A stretch of 37,489 bases of DNA, taken from Candidatus Latescibacterota bacterium. Lineage in GTDB: Bacteria > Latescibacterota > UBA2968. The notes under the pieces were generated by a model. That model was not told where the DNA came from and made no database searches. It saw only the letters and a list, made by a program, of their open reading frames with translations. The translations under genes were made by a program, and so were the position numbers. The stretch's first letter is position 1; each line of letters starts with the position of its first letter. The stretch covers positions 1-37,489 of the forward strand of contig JAJEDY010000050.1 of assembly GCA_022821275.1 (NCBI GenBank), given 5' to 3'. Shown here one piece after another: positions 15,060 to 22,849 of this stretch.

Positions 15060-16079
15060 ATGGCCCTCACAATATGCCCATGGAAATACGACAAAACCTG
15101 GGTCTATTCCATCACCTATGACGAAGCCCTCATCGACCTGCACCAATTCGCAATCCCCATCCACGAAGAATACGGCATCCCGGGACATGTGGAAGTCGTC
15201 GTCGGACAACTGGGCGATACGCGCAACATAGGCAACTCCAGCTATAACGGCTATCGCCACATGAACGCCGACGAACTCAAAGACCTCCTCGCCCGCGGCT
15301 GGGGAATAGGCAATCACTCCTATAGCCATGAACTCATACAACCCGACATGGTTGACCTGGAAATCGGCCGCGCCAAAGACGTACTCGAAGCCGCCATTGA
15401 CGCACCCGTCGATCTCTACTGCGCGCCCGGCAACAATTCCAACATGTCAGACCACGTCCTCAAAGCCTGCCGCAAATACGGCTACCTCGGCGCAATGAGC
15501 TTGACCGACGCCCTCAACCGTCCAAACACCCCGCTCTTCTGGATCAATCGCACGGCATTACACGAACAGTATTACGCCCCCTTCTTCAGCGAATACGACC
15601 CATTCCGCAACATCCGCCATGCACAAGCCCAAAACGGCTGGATCATCGACTACTGCCATTGCCCATTGGAAAAACCCATCCACCCCAACAAAGACTGCTC
15701 GCATCCACAACTCCGAAAAAGATTTGAAATCATCCTCACAGAAGGCGGAGACAACGTCTGGTGCGCCGTACCCGAAGAAGTACTCTTCTATCACCAGACC
15801 AGACGCCACACGCAAATCGAAACAATCTCCGACACGCAAACCCAAAAGCACTACCGCCTCCACCTCAACAACCTGAGCGACCGCGTCACCTGCCGCACGC
15901 TCACCCTCCACGCCGACGTCCCCGCCCCCTGGTGTCGCCATCCCAACGTGTGGATCGACGGACAACCCCACCTCGCACACCTGATAGAACCGAGAAAATT
16001 GCAAATCACGGTAACAGTCACAGACGGTATGGAACTCGTCTTTCAAGACCCGGGCGCAATTAGTCAAGCCTCAGCCTGA
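15060..16079 (+). CDS. NodB-type polysaccharide deacetylase family protein
   Basis: A 339-residue protein. The reading frame is open far upstream (from 13974), but that part overlaps two real genes. The start is ATG 15060, with GGAG six bases ahead. NodB motifs are present: Asp21 in SITYDEA (in place of TFDDG) and the metal-binding pair His86/His90 in NHSYSH. The last ~70 residues are an extra beta-rich C-terminal part. There is no signal peptide, so a cytoplasmic deacetylase or amidohydrolase acting on a small sugar-like substrate is likelier than a cell-wall enzyme. It is the last gene of the long plus-strand run and its final 20 bases overlap the convergent LRR gene. Confidence 0.8.
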   Translation: MALTICPWKYDKTWVYSITYDEALIDLHQFAIPIHEEYGIPGHVEVVVGQLGDTRNIGNSSYNGYRHMNADELKDLLARGWGIGNHSYSHELIQPDMVDLEIGRAKDVLEAAIDAPVDLYCAPGNNSNMSDHVLKACRKYGYLGAMSLTDALNRPNTPLFWINRTALHEQYYAPFFSEYDPFRNIRHAQAQNGWIIDYCHCPLEKPIHPNKDCSHPQLRKRFEIILTEGGDNVWCAVPEEVLFYHQTRRHTQIETISDTQTQKHYRLHLNNLSDRVTCRTLTLHADVPAPWCRHPNVWIDGQPHLAHLIEPRKLQITVTVTDGMELVFQDPGAISQASA

Positions 16080-16917
16080 CCCCTCTCTCCCGAAGCACCG
16101 GAATATGCGTATGAATCGAAACATCGCTCAGGGGATTATCTCTCACATCGATCAAACTGTTTTCGCCACGCAATCCCGCAATCTCCACCAGAGGCGATAA
16201 ATCCGAAACATCGCAATCCCAACTATGCACCCTTTTCAGATTGGTCAAACCCGACAGAGGAGAAAGATCCGAGACCGCATTGTTATTCAGAGCCACTCCC
16301 CTCAACTCGGTCAAAGTCGATAGCGGCGATATATCCCAGATCAGATTATTACTCACATCCAGCCACCTCAAATCGGTCATACCCGACAGAGGAGAAAGAT
16401 CTGAAATATCGTTGGTGTACATATGCAGCGTTCTCATCCTGGTCAAACCCGACAACGGAGAAAGATCTGAAATATAGGAATTCCCACTAAGGTCCAGTAT
16501 TTCCAGCGCCGTTAAATTCGACAGCGGCGAGAGATCAGCTATTGTATTGCGAAAAAGATTCAACTCCGTCAGCTTGATCAAACCCGACAGCGGAGAAAGA
16601 TCCGAAATACCATTGCTATTGACGCGACCGCCATTCGTCAATACATAGCCGAGATTCAGCACCGTCAGTTTGGTAGCATACTCAATCCCCGTCAAATCGC
16701 GAATCCTTGAATTCGGAGCTTCAAGACGCATCAACGTCGCCATTTCAGCCGCAGTAATCGCCTCACCCTTCGCCTTATTCAGAGAATCCTCAATCACCGC
16801 ACGCAGGTGGACATCCGGAATACTTATTCCCTCGCCCGTCTTATGAGAACCTGCGTCGCATTCGCCATAAATGGCGAAGCAAACACCGAGAATAATCAAA
16901 AAATACCGATAGATCAT
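16060..16917 (-). CDS. Secreted leucine-rich-repeat protein (internalin-like)
   Basis: A 285-residue protein with a hydrophobic signal sequence (residues 1-22, ending ECDAG; the Cys at about 20 could also be a lipoprotein cysteine). An internalin-type N-terminal cap follows (ITAAEMATLMRLEAP, about 55-70), then seven 22-residue leucine-rich repeats each marked by a variant of ISDLSPLSGLT. GGAGG lies nine bases before the ATG. The gene follows ubiD on the minus strand after 18 nt and may be co-transcribed with it. It ends inside the deacetylase gene on the opposite strand. Proteins of this type bind other proteins or glycans; the ligand here is unknown. Confidence 0.82.
   Translation of the reverse strand: MIYRYFLIILGVCFAIYGECDAGSHKTGEGISIPDVHLRAVIEDSLNKAKGEAITAAEMATLMRLEAPNSRIRDLTGIEYATKLTVLNLGYVLTNGGRVNSNGISDLSPLSGLIKLTELNLFRNTIADLSPLSNLTALEILDLSGNSYISDLSPLSGLTRMRTLHMYTNDISDLSPLSGMTDLRWLDVSNNLIWDISPLSTLTELRGVALNNNAVSDLSPLSGLTNLKRVHSWDCDVSDLSPLVEIAGLRGENSLIDVRDNPLSDVSIHTHIPVLRERGVRLRLD
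16243..16612 (-). repeat. 66-bp coding tandem repeat (LRR units)
   Basis: The stretch GACAGAGGAGAAAGATC, or a close variant, recurs with 66-bp periodicity or small multiples of it. Examples start near 16250, 16385, 16449, 16527 and 16585. This is the DNA image of the 22-residue leucine-rich units. The high nucleotide identity between some copies points to recent unit duplication, so the repeat number may vary between strains. Confidence 0.6.
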
Positions 16918-16935
16918 GGAAACAGTCCTCCAGCG

Positions 16936-18765
16936 TCATATAATCCCATACAACGGTCCACCCGACGCCCCCAGAGCCTCTACTCTTTTCGTAATATTGG
17001 GATCCTCAACAAGCGGGGGCGCGTGGTGGGGCTTGTGGCGCGCATCAACAATCAGCGACCCATTGCACCCCCAGTGTTTGTGTTCAATAAAACTATCAAC
17101 ACCGTAAACATCATGCGAGGGATTGGAACGGGTAAAAGTAACCCAGAGAAAATTATTGAGCGTACGCGAACAAAACGCACTGTCATCGACAATGAGAATA
17201 AGCGGCAAACCATCGAGAGATTGAGACACCAACGCCCTCGCAAGACGGACTGCATCCTCACCCCCCTGATCTCCATCTTTGAAAACAGGACCCTCAATAG
17301 CTGCGATACCAGGCAGGGCAATCGCGGGATTCTTAAAACCATCGGGCAATCTGAGATCACCCGGAACCTCGCGCCACAAATCGCGTCTCTTCGCACCGGC
17401 TGCGGCGATCACAACCTTAGAACCCTCATTAAATCCCGTACCCGAATAATCCAGCGTATCAATCGTCGTACGCGTCTGAAAATGGAGATCGCGCCGCCAA
17501 TCCACCCGTTCGAGAACGTGAATAAAATAAGCACCAATATCGTGCGTATTCAAATGGGGACTATCTTCACCCGCAGAAATAAAAAGATACTTTGCCAGAG
17601 AACAGGCACCAAAACCGAGCAACGCATTGGCCAGCGTGAGAATCTCCTGCGGCTGCCGCTCGCGGTAAGGCACATAGCGCTCCGAACCAATGGCAATAAG
17701 CAAAGGATGAACACCCGCGGCATCCACGGCATTAATAGACTTGAGACCGGGAATCTCGACGGGAACCATCGGACCGGTAATCTCGTGAATCAGCAAACCA
17801 AATGCCGTATCTTCCTGCGGGGGGCGCCCCACAACAGTAAAGGGATAAATAGCATCTCTCCGATGCCAAACATCTTCCACATGGAGAACGGGAAAATCAT
17901 GTGCCAGACTATAATACCCCAGATGATCGCCAAACGGACCTTCGGGTTTGGTCTCGCCCGGATGCACTGTTCCCGTAATAACAAAATCGGCCTCCGTGGA
18001 AATAACATAGCCATTCCTGCGCGCATAGCGAAACCGACGCCCGGCCAGCCCCCCGGCAAAAATAAGCTCGGACAAACCCTCGGGCAAAGGCATAACAGCA
18101 GAAAACGTATGCGCGGGCGGTCCCCCAATAAAAACACTCACGCGCAGTGGCTCTCCCCGCCTGAGCGCATTCGCATGGTGAATCCCGATATCGCGGCGGA
18201 TCTGGTAGTGCAAACCAACTTCTTTGTTCTGTGCGTACTCATTACCCGAAAGCTGGATGCGATACATACCCAAATTCGCATTCATAACACCCGGACGGTC
18301 CAGGTCCTCAGTATAAACCTGAGGCAAAAGCACAAACGGACCGCCATCGTCGGGCCAGCACTGAATCTGAGGAAGCTGATCAACAGTCGTACTGTGTCTG
18401 AGCACCGCGCCAAAACGCACCCTTCTCGGCAACGTATGAAAAGCGATACGCGCAATCCCCATTGCGCGCCAGGGAGCGCGAAGAAACGCAACCGGATCGG
18501 CTTTGGCTTCGACAAGGCGTTGAACCCATCTCAAAGTTGACCGAAAGAGAAAACGCGAGCGATCGAGCGTACCAAAAAGATTGGAAACCGCAGGAAACGG
18601 ACTATCTTTCACATTCGCATAGAAAATCGCCGGACCATTTGCCTGAAAAACGCGACGATGGATCTCCGCCATCTCCAGATGGGGATCCACCTCCTGTTCA
18701 ATCCGGATGAGATGACCGTTGCGCTCGAGATCGTCAACGCACTGTTTGAGTGATTTGTATCGCAT
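16936..18765 (-). CDS. UbiD-family prenylated-FMN-dependent decarboxylase
   Basis: A 609-residue member of the UbiD reversible (de)carboxylase family. The catalytic Arg169 (in NLGMYRIQ) and the acidic pair Glu275/Asp280 (PEGPFGDHLGYYS) match the Arg-Glu-Glu/Asp triad of characterised enzymes. It is about 100 residues longer than E. coli UbiD, partly from an insertion around residues 60-125. No UbiX-type flavin prenyltransferase is nearby. The ATG has no Shine-Dalgarno sequence; instead TATACT lies only three bases upstream, so initiation may be leaderless. It is divergent from the AcuI-like reductase. The substrate cannot be told: quinone-precursor or aromatic acid decarboxylation are both possible. 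Confidence 0.85.
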   Translation of the reverse strand: MRYKSLKQCVDDLERNGHLIRIEQEVDPHLEMAEIHRRVFQANGPAIFYANVKDSPFPAVSNLFGTLDRSRFLFRSTLRWVQRLVEAKADPVAFLRAPWRAMGIARIAFHTLPRRVRFGAVLRHSTTVDQLPQIQCWPDDGGPFVLLPQVYTEDLDRPGVMNANLGMYRIQLSGNEYAQNKEVGLHYQIRRDIGIHHANALRRGEPLRVSVFIGGPPAHTFSAVMPLPEGLSELIFAGGLAGRRFRYARRNGYVISTEADFVITGTVHPGETKPEGPFGDHLGYYSLAHDFPVLHVEDVWHRRDAIYPFTVVGRPPQEDTAFGLLIHEITGPMVPVEIPGLKSINAVDAAGVHPLLIAIGSERYVPYRERQPQEILTLANALLGFGACSLAKYLFISAGEDSPHLNTHDIGAYFIHVLERVDWRRDLHFQTRTTIDTLDYSGTGFNEGSKVVIAAAGAKRRDLWREVPGDLRLPDGFKNPAIALPGIAAIEGPVFKDGDQGGEDAVRLARALVSQSLDGLPLILIVDDSAFCSRTLNNFLWVTFTRSNPSHDVYGVDSFIEHKHWGCNGSLIVDARHKPHHAPPLVEDPNITKRVEALGASGGPLYGII

Positions 18766-18864
18766 TGTAGTATATTGTTAGGAGTTAGAGTTTTAATGTG
18801 TAATATAGTGTACTGAATACCACATTGAGAGACAATTTTTAAGTTACAGTAAGGAGGACGCTTC

Positions 18865-19851
18865 ATGACATCATTTCGTGCACTGGTCGTACGCGAATCA
18901 GAGGGTCAATTATCGAGATCCGTAGAAAACCGACAAATAGAAGACCTACCCGAAGGCGAAGCATTGATCCGGGTGCGCTATTCCTCGCTAAATTACAAAG
19001 ACGCCCTATCTGCAACCGGGCATCGCGGCGTGACGCAGGCGTACCCACACACCCCGGGCATAGATGCAGCGGGTAAAGTCGTCGAAAGCACTGTCGCCGA
19101 CTATAAACATGGCGACAAAGTACTGGTCACGGGCTACGATTTGGGAATGAATACCGCGGGTGGATTCGGACAATACATTAGAGTACCCGCCCATTGGCTG
19201 GTCAGGCTCCCCGAAGAATTGACTTTAAAAGAAAGCATGGGATATGGAACCGCCGGATTTACAGCAGCACTATCGGTCCATCACATCATCGAGACAGGTA
19301 TAAAGCCAAACCAGGGCGACATCGCAGTAACCGGCGCAACTGGCGGCGTAGGCAGTCTCGCAGTAGCGATATTGGCCAAAAAAGGCTTTCGCGTCGTAGC
19401 AGCCACGGGAAAAGCGTCAGAAACGGACTTCCTGAAAAAACTCGGCGCATCTGAAGTCATAGACCGAAACGAATTGGACGACGACACTGGACGGCCCATC
19501 CTATCGGGCCGCTGGGCAGCGGCAATAGATACAGTCGGCGGAAACATCCTCTCAACACTCATCAAAACAACGCAATATCACGGCGTCATAACCTGTTGTG
19601 GTCTGGTATCATCCCCCGAACTGCACACCACAGTATATCCATTTATCCTCCGCGGCGTAAAACTAATCGGCATCGACTCCGTCTTATGCCCCATGGACCT
19701 CAGACTAAAAATCTGGCAACGTATCGCCACAGACTGGAAAATCAACACCCTGAACAACATAATCGCAGAATGCGGTTTGGAAGACCTGAATGCCCAAATA
19801 GATCGCATCCTATCCGGACAAATGCGCGGACGGATCGTGGTCGGCCTGTAA
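18865..19851 (+). CDS. acuI: AcuI/YhdH-type NADPH-dependent enoyl reductase (MDR family)
   Basis: A 328-residue zinc-independent medium-chain reductase of the YhdH/YhfP group, which includes acryloyl-CoA reductase AcuI. Family marks are SSLNYKDALSATG (about 40-52), the early segment TPGIDAAGKV (about 62-71), the nucleotide-binding motif VTGATGGVGSLAV (about 152-164) and the GIDSVLCP motif near residue 270. AAGGAGG lies seven bases before the ATG. It is transcribed away from ubiD across a 99-bp gap that must hold both promoters. It would detoxify or reduce acrylyl-CoA-like compounds in the cytoplasm; exact substrate not proven. Confidence 0.85.
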   Translation: MTSFRALVVRESEGQLSRSVENRQIEDLPEGEALIRVRYSSLNYKDALSATGHRGVTQAYPHTPGIDAAGKVVESTVADYKHGDKVLVTGYDLGMNTAGGFGQYIRVPAHWLVRLPEELTLKESMGYGTAGFTAALSVHHIIETGIKPNQGDIAVTGATGGVGSLAVAILAKKGFRVVAATGKASETDFLKKLGASEVIDRNELDDDTGRPILSGRWAAAIDTVGGNILSTLIKTTQYHGVITCCGLVSSPELHTTVYPFILRGVKLIGIDSVLCPMDLRLKIWQRIATDWKINTLNNIIAECGLEDLNAQIDRILSGQMRGRIVVGL

Positions 19852-19853
19852 AA

Positions 19854-19963
19854 GGCCAATTGAGAATTGAGAATTAGGAATTGAGAATTGTCCCCACCCC
19901 CAATGAACTGCTATCGCAGTTGAACGCCGCTCCTTAATTCTTAATTCTTAATTTTTAATTCAC
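19854..19963. repeat. A+T-rich GAATT-type repeat pair between convergent genes
   Basis: Two blocks of short direct repeats, GAATTGAGAATT-like at 19858-19890 and TTAATTCTTAATTC-like at 19933-19960, are inverted relative to each other. They flank a small perfect hairpin (19906-19911 with 19916-19921). The whole can fold back as an imperfect long hairpin and may work as a bidirectional terminator. The right block encodes the last five codons and the stop of the isomerase gene, so the element has spread into that gene's 3' end. Confidence 0.55.
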
Positions 19964-20702
19964 CCTTAACAATCCCCCGACTCCTCTTCAGTGCATCGAG
20001 AGGATCTGGAATATCCGGCTTGAGTTCGAGACTCATATTCCCGGTATAATTCGCCGACTGAAGCGCGGCAAAAGTAGATTGCAGCACCTCCCGCGTAAGC
20101 ACCCCATCGCACAGCCCCAGGTGCAGATCCTCCTCCCCATCATTATCATCGAGATGAACATAACCCAGACGGTCTCCTGCCAGCGCGATCATATCCGCGG
20201 GATCTTCATTCGCCATCTGTGCATGTCCGATATCAAAAAGCAGATACAAATTGGGATGACAGATCGCCTCGAGATAAGTGAGCGTAAACGGCACCGTCGG
20301 CAAAAACGTACCCGGAAAATGTTCAACAGCGAGCTTGACACCCGCATCTTGCGCCTGGTCAGCCAGCACACTCAAAGACTCGGCAAACAGATCGGCGTCA
20401 TCGCCCTGGGGCACCAGGTACGCCGTCGTAGCACCCAGCCGAGCGCCGTGTTCAAACGCGCGATTTACGTGATCGCGTGCGGATTGAGGATCATCCCCTG
20501 TCAGAGACATCCCCTCGGGCATATCGGCAGAAGCGGCAATACAAGAAACCGCGAGACCGAGATCCTTCGTCCGTTGTTGAAGATCGGCAGTCTGAAGCCA
20601 ACCCGGACGAATATCAATATGCGTAAACCCCGCATCGGCAACCTGTTCTAAAGCGAGTTCCTCGGCACAGGTTAGTGCCCATATACACGCAGCGAGAGAC
20701 AT
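19941..20702 (-). CDS. Sugar phosphate isomerase/epimerase-like TIM-barrel protein
   Basis: A 253-residue protein of the xylose-isomerase-like TIM-barrel family (AP endonuclease 2 superfamily). Probable metal ligands are visible in LAVEHF (Glu), LLFDIGHAQ (Asp and His), YVHLDDNDG and the late SLELKPD (Glu). GGAG lies five bases before the ATG. The final residues ELKIKN and the stop codon come from the A+T-rich repeat at 19933-19960, so the native C-terminus may have been replaced. It is probably a cytoplasmic isomerase or epimerase of a sugar or inositol derivative; the substrate is not evident. Confidence 0.8.
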   Translation of the reverse strand: MSLAACIWALTCAEELALEQVADAGFTHIDIRPGWLQTADLQQRTKDLGLAVSCIAASADMPEGMSLTGDDPQSARDHVNRAFEHGARLGATTAYLVPQGDDADLFAESLSVLADQAQDAGVKLAVEHFPGTFLPTVPFTLTYLEAICHPNLYLLFDIGHAQMANEDPADMIALAGDRLGYVHLDDNDGEEDLHLGLCDGVLTREVLQSTFAALQSANYTGNMSLELKPDIPDPLDALKRSRGIVKGELKIKN

Positions 20703-20729
20703 AGTGGCTCCTTTAAAAAATAAAAATCG

Positions 20730-20757
20730 AACCCCAGGCGATTTTTCGTCTGGGGTT
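20730..20757 (-). terminator. Intrinsic terminator of the two-gene operon
   Basis: AACCCCAG (20730-20737) pairs with CTGGGGTT (20750-20757). The stem extends by a G-T wobble and two more pairs around a T-rich loop. On the minus strand it is followed by a run rich in T (complement of 20712-20727). It lies about 37 nt after the stop of the 126-residue protein, in the right place to end that transcript before the isomerase gene. Confidence 0.75.
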
Positions 20758-20793
20758 TAGTGTAAAATAAATGGGAGAAGAAGATACAGCCGG

Positions 20794-21174
20794 TTAGTTA
20801 TCAGCGGGTTCGGCCACAGAGGCACCCTTTGGTTTGCGATGCATTCGTGCGTAGGTCTCCGCCAGAAGATCGCGCAATTCCTCGGCAATCTCTGGATGAG
20901 GATCACTGGCGAGAGCTTTGCAGGCCAGTTGCTCGGCTAAACGGAACTGGTTGCTATTAAACGCCATCCACCCGGCACTGCGGTGCAGCACTGACCAGGT
21001 TGGTTCGGCGTGGTCGCCGCGCTCATCCAATTCCCTAATGGCAGCAAGCTCCAATTCCAACGCTTCTGCATAAAGCTGAATAGCCTTTTCCTCATGGCCG
21101 CGTGTTCGTTCCAGAATAGCTGTTTCCACGAGGTCCATGGCTTGATTGTGGGGGTTGGTCGTAGAGGCACTCAT
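20794..21174 (-). CDS. Small TPR-like helical protein, unknown function
   Basis: A 126-residue soluble protein that looks almost entirely alpha-helical. Residues ~12-45 (ERTRGHEEKAIQLYAEALEL) and ~60-100 (SAGWMAFNSNQFRLAEQLACKAL) have the spacing of tetratricopeptide helices, and EIAEELRDLLAETY follows. The start codon overlaps the stop of the upstream gene (ATGA), so the two are translationally coupled and probably act together. I recall similar short proteins in cyanobacteria and other environmental bacteria without an assigned role, but cannot confirm this here. It may be the regulatory or adaptor partner of the upstream protein. Confidence 0.7.
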   Translation of the reverse strand: MSASTTNPHNQAMDLVETAILERTRGHEEKAIQLYAEALELELAAIRELDERGDHAEPTWSVLHRSAGWMAFNSNQFRLAEQLACKALASDPHPEIAEELRDLLAETYARMHRKPKGASVAEPADN

Positions 21175-21689
21175 TTTTCATTTACCTCGGCAAGTGGGTG
21201 GCTAAACTCGACTACGACGACATAAGCGGGCAACTGACTATCAATAAAATTAACTTGATCTATTTTCTCGCGCAACCGTCTTTTTACTTCTCCATCGCTA
21301 CCATTAAGAATACCGGAAACTTCCAGTCTTGCCTTACGCTGAAAATTGGGTGCATCGGATTCTTCGCCCAGCCAGCGGTCAATGCGCGTACCTATCGCAG
21401 CACGCTCGATTGCGGCGTAACCAAGTTCTTGTTTGAGCAGCAAGATCGCAATACCCTCAGCACCTTTTTCAGTGGCCTCTCGGAGGTCTGCCCAGGTCCT
21501 CCCGACCTGATCGGTGACTGGCGACCATTCTAAAATATAGTTGTTTGCTATATAACCTCTGGCACTAAGTTCGACTCCCCTGGTATGGCCTTGTGATTCC
21601 AAACATACACTCGCACACTGCGCCATCGACCCACCAGATTCTGAAGTAAGGCCGGGCTGCCCGGCACTTAAGTCATTCAAATTCAGCAT
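21171..21689 (-). CDS. Uncharacterised protein, possible PD-(D/E)XK-like fold
   Basis: A 172-residue protein I cannot assign to a named family. Its central part runs helix (about 68-98), strand with Asp104 (GTRIDRWLG), strand with Glu123 (ARLEVSG), a charged helix (133-146) and a very hydrophobic strand (AYVVVVEF, 155-162). That order resembles the core of PD-(D/E)XK nucleases. The usual Lys is replaced by Ser125, so activity is uncertain. It is the first gene of a two-gene operon with a strong promoter just upstream. The N-terminal 60 residues (CASVCLESQGH, GVELSARG) show no recognisable motif. Confidence 0.65.
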   Translation of the reverse strand: MLNLNDLSAGQPGLTSESGGSMAQCASVCLESQGHTRGVELSARGYIANNYILEWSPVTDQVGRTWADLREATEKGAEGIAILLLKQELGYAAIERAAIGTRIDRWLGEESDAPNFQRKARLEVSGILNGSDGEVKRRLREKIDQVNFIDSQLPAYVVVVEFSHPLAEVNEK

Positions 21690-21721
21690 GTATCATTTCC
21701 GTTTCGTCCATGCATGTGTAA

Positions 21722-21750
21722 ATTATATAGAATATCAATATCAAGGTCAA
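21722..21750 (-). promoter_or_regulatory. Sigma70-type promoter of the two-gene operon
   Basis: On the minus strand TTGACC (complement of 21745-21750) is separated by exactly 17 bases from a perfect TATAAT (complement of 21722-21727). Transcription would begin near 21715, leaving a leader of about 26 nt before the ATG at 21689. It is the best match to a housekeeping promoter in the window. Confidence 0.75.
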
Positions 21751-21977
21751 TCGCACATCAGAACCCAAGCAAATATCGAGCCAGCATCACAGAAATTGAG
21801 CGATAAATTGTATGGACAGAAGCTCAAGTACCTTCATCATGCTTTTAATATGCTATATTGCGCCCTTAACTTAAATGTAAGGATCGTCTTTGGAGGCACA
21901 TACAAACGGAATGCGCCGGGATGTAAAAGTGTACGTTTTGAGCCATGAATAGGCGGTCATGTGAAAGATATGTACCG

Positions 21978-22673
21978 CTACCTCTCGCCCTCCAACCCCT
22001 GATTCCTTTCTCTCAACGACCATGATCTATCCGGATTATGATACAACCATTGCTCCATATTTTCTTTAATCCGGGGCCATTCCGTATCCAGCATAGAAAA
22101 CCACGTCGTATCCCGGTTGCGGTCTTTAACAATCATATGCTGGCGAAAAAGCCCTTCGTACGTGAACCCCAGACGGAACGCGGCAGACCGCGAGCGTTCA
22201 TTCAGCGCATCGCATTTCCATTCCACGCGGCGATAACGCATAGAATCAAAAGCCTCGCAAAGCATGAGATACGCCGCCTCGGTATTCGCACACGTATTTT
22301 GTGCCTCGGGACCGTACCAGATATTCCCAAGCTCCAACCGACGCGCATCGGGCGCAACATTCAAAAAACTCACCATCCCAATAGCCCGATCAGATAATTT
22401 ATCCCGAACACTCAAAAAGAGCGGATCCTCCGAATCTTCAATCCCTTCAAGCCACGCCTGCATAGACCTCACATCTTCAAAAGGCCCATACGCCATATAC
22501 GTCCACAACTGCTCCACGAATTCCGTCCCGTGCGAACACGCAAACAACCCGGGCGCATCCTTTTCCGAATCGAGAGGCGACAGCGCAATATACTCACCTT
22601 CATAATCCACTCGTCGCGGGATACGCACTTCAGACACAGACGGCACACAATCGCCAACGGGAAGAGACGACAT
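21978..22673 (-). CDS. GNAT acetyltransferase, RimJ/RimL-type
   Basis: A 231-residue N-acetyltransferase. The frame stays open back to 22772, but GGAGGT (complement of 22681-22686) lies seven bases before the ATG at 22673, which I take as the start. The RimJ/RimL-like core includes LGNIWYGPEAQNTCANTEAAY (about 125-145), followed by RRVEWKCDALNERSRSAAFRLGF, the typical strand-helix part that binds acetyl-CoA and the acceptor, and a final GLFRQHMI segment. It could acetylate a protein N-terminus or a small amine. It follows the purA terminator, so it likely has its own promoter. Confidence 0.82.
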   Translation of the reverse strand: MSSLPVGDCVPSVSEVRIPRRVDYEGEYIALSPLDSEKDAPGLFACSHGTEFVEQLWTYMAYGPFEDVRSMQAWLEGIEDSEDPLFLSVRDKLSDRAIGMVSFLNVAPDARRLELGNIWYGPEAQNTCANTEAAYLMLCEAFDSMRYRRVEWKCDALNERSRSAAFRLGFTYEGLFRQHMIVKDRNRDTTWFSMLDTEWPRIKENMEQWLYHNPDRSWSLRERNQGLEGER

Positions 22674-22790
22674 CAGTTTTACCTCCATAAAAGTTGATGT
22701 GATATTCGGCATACTCTTTGACAAAATCGAAACATTCGAAGTTTCCCCAAAATACCCCATTCGCGAACTCAAAACATCGTCCTCATGGAC

Positions 22791-22819
22791 AAAAAAAGCC
22801 CGTCCTTTTGGACGGGCTT
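22791..22819 (-). terminator. Intrinsic terminator of purA
   Basis: A perfect 10-bp stem (AAGCCCGTCC at 22796-22805 with 22810-22819) with a TTTT loop is followed on the minus strand by seven T residues (complement of 22791-22797). It lies 30 nt past the purA stop codon and is a textbook rho-independent terminator. Confidence 0.92.
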
Positions 22820-22849
22820 CTCAGATAAGAATTCACACACGCACATCAT

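Noticed and set aside
16807-18540. 577-codon plus-strand frame opposite ubiD
   Set aside because: The minus strand encodes a canonical UbiD; the opposite frame is Arg/Asn/Ile-rich without motifs.
21910-21951. 13-codon frame with a GGAGG upstream in the gap before the GNAT gene
   Set aside because: The spacing is too long and there is no sign of a conserved small protein; possibly a gene remnant but not supportable.
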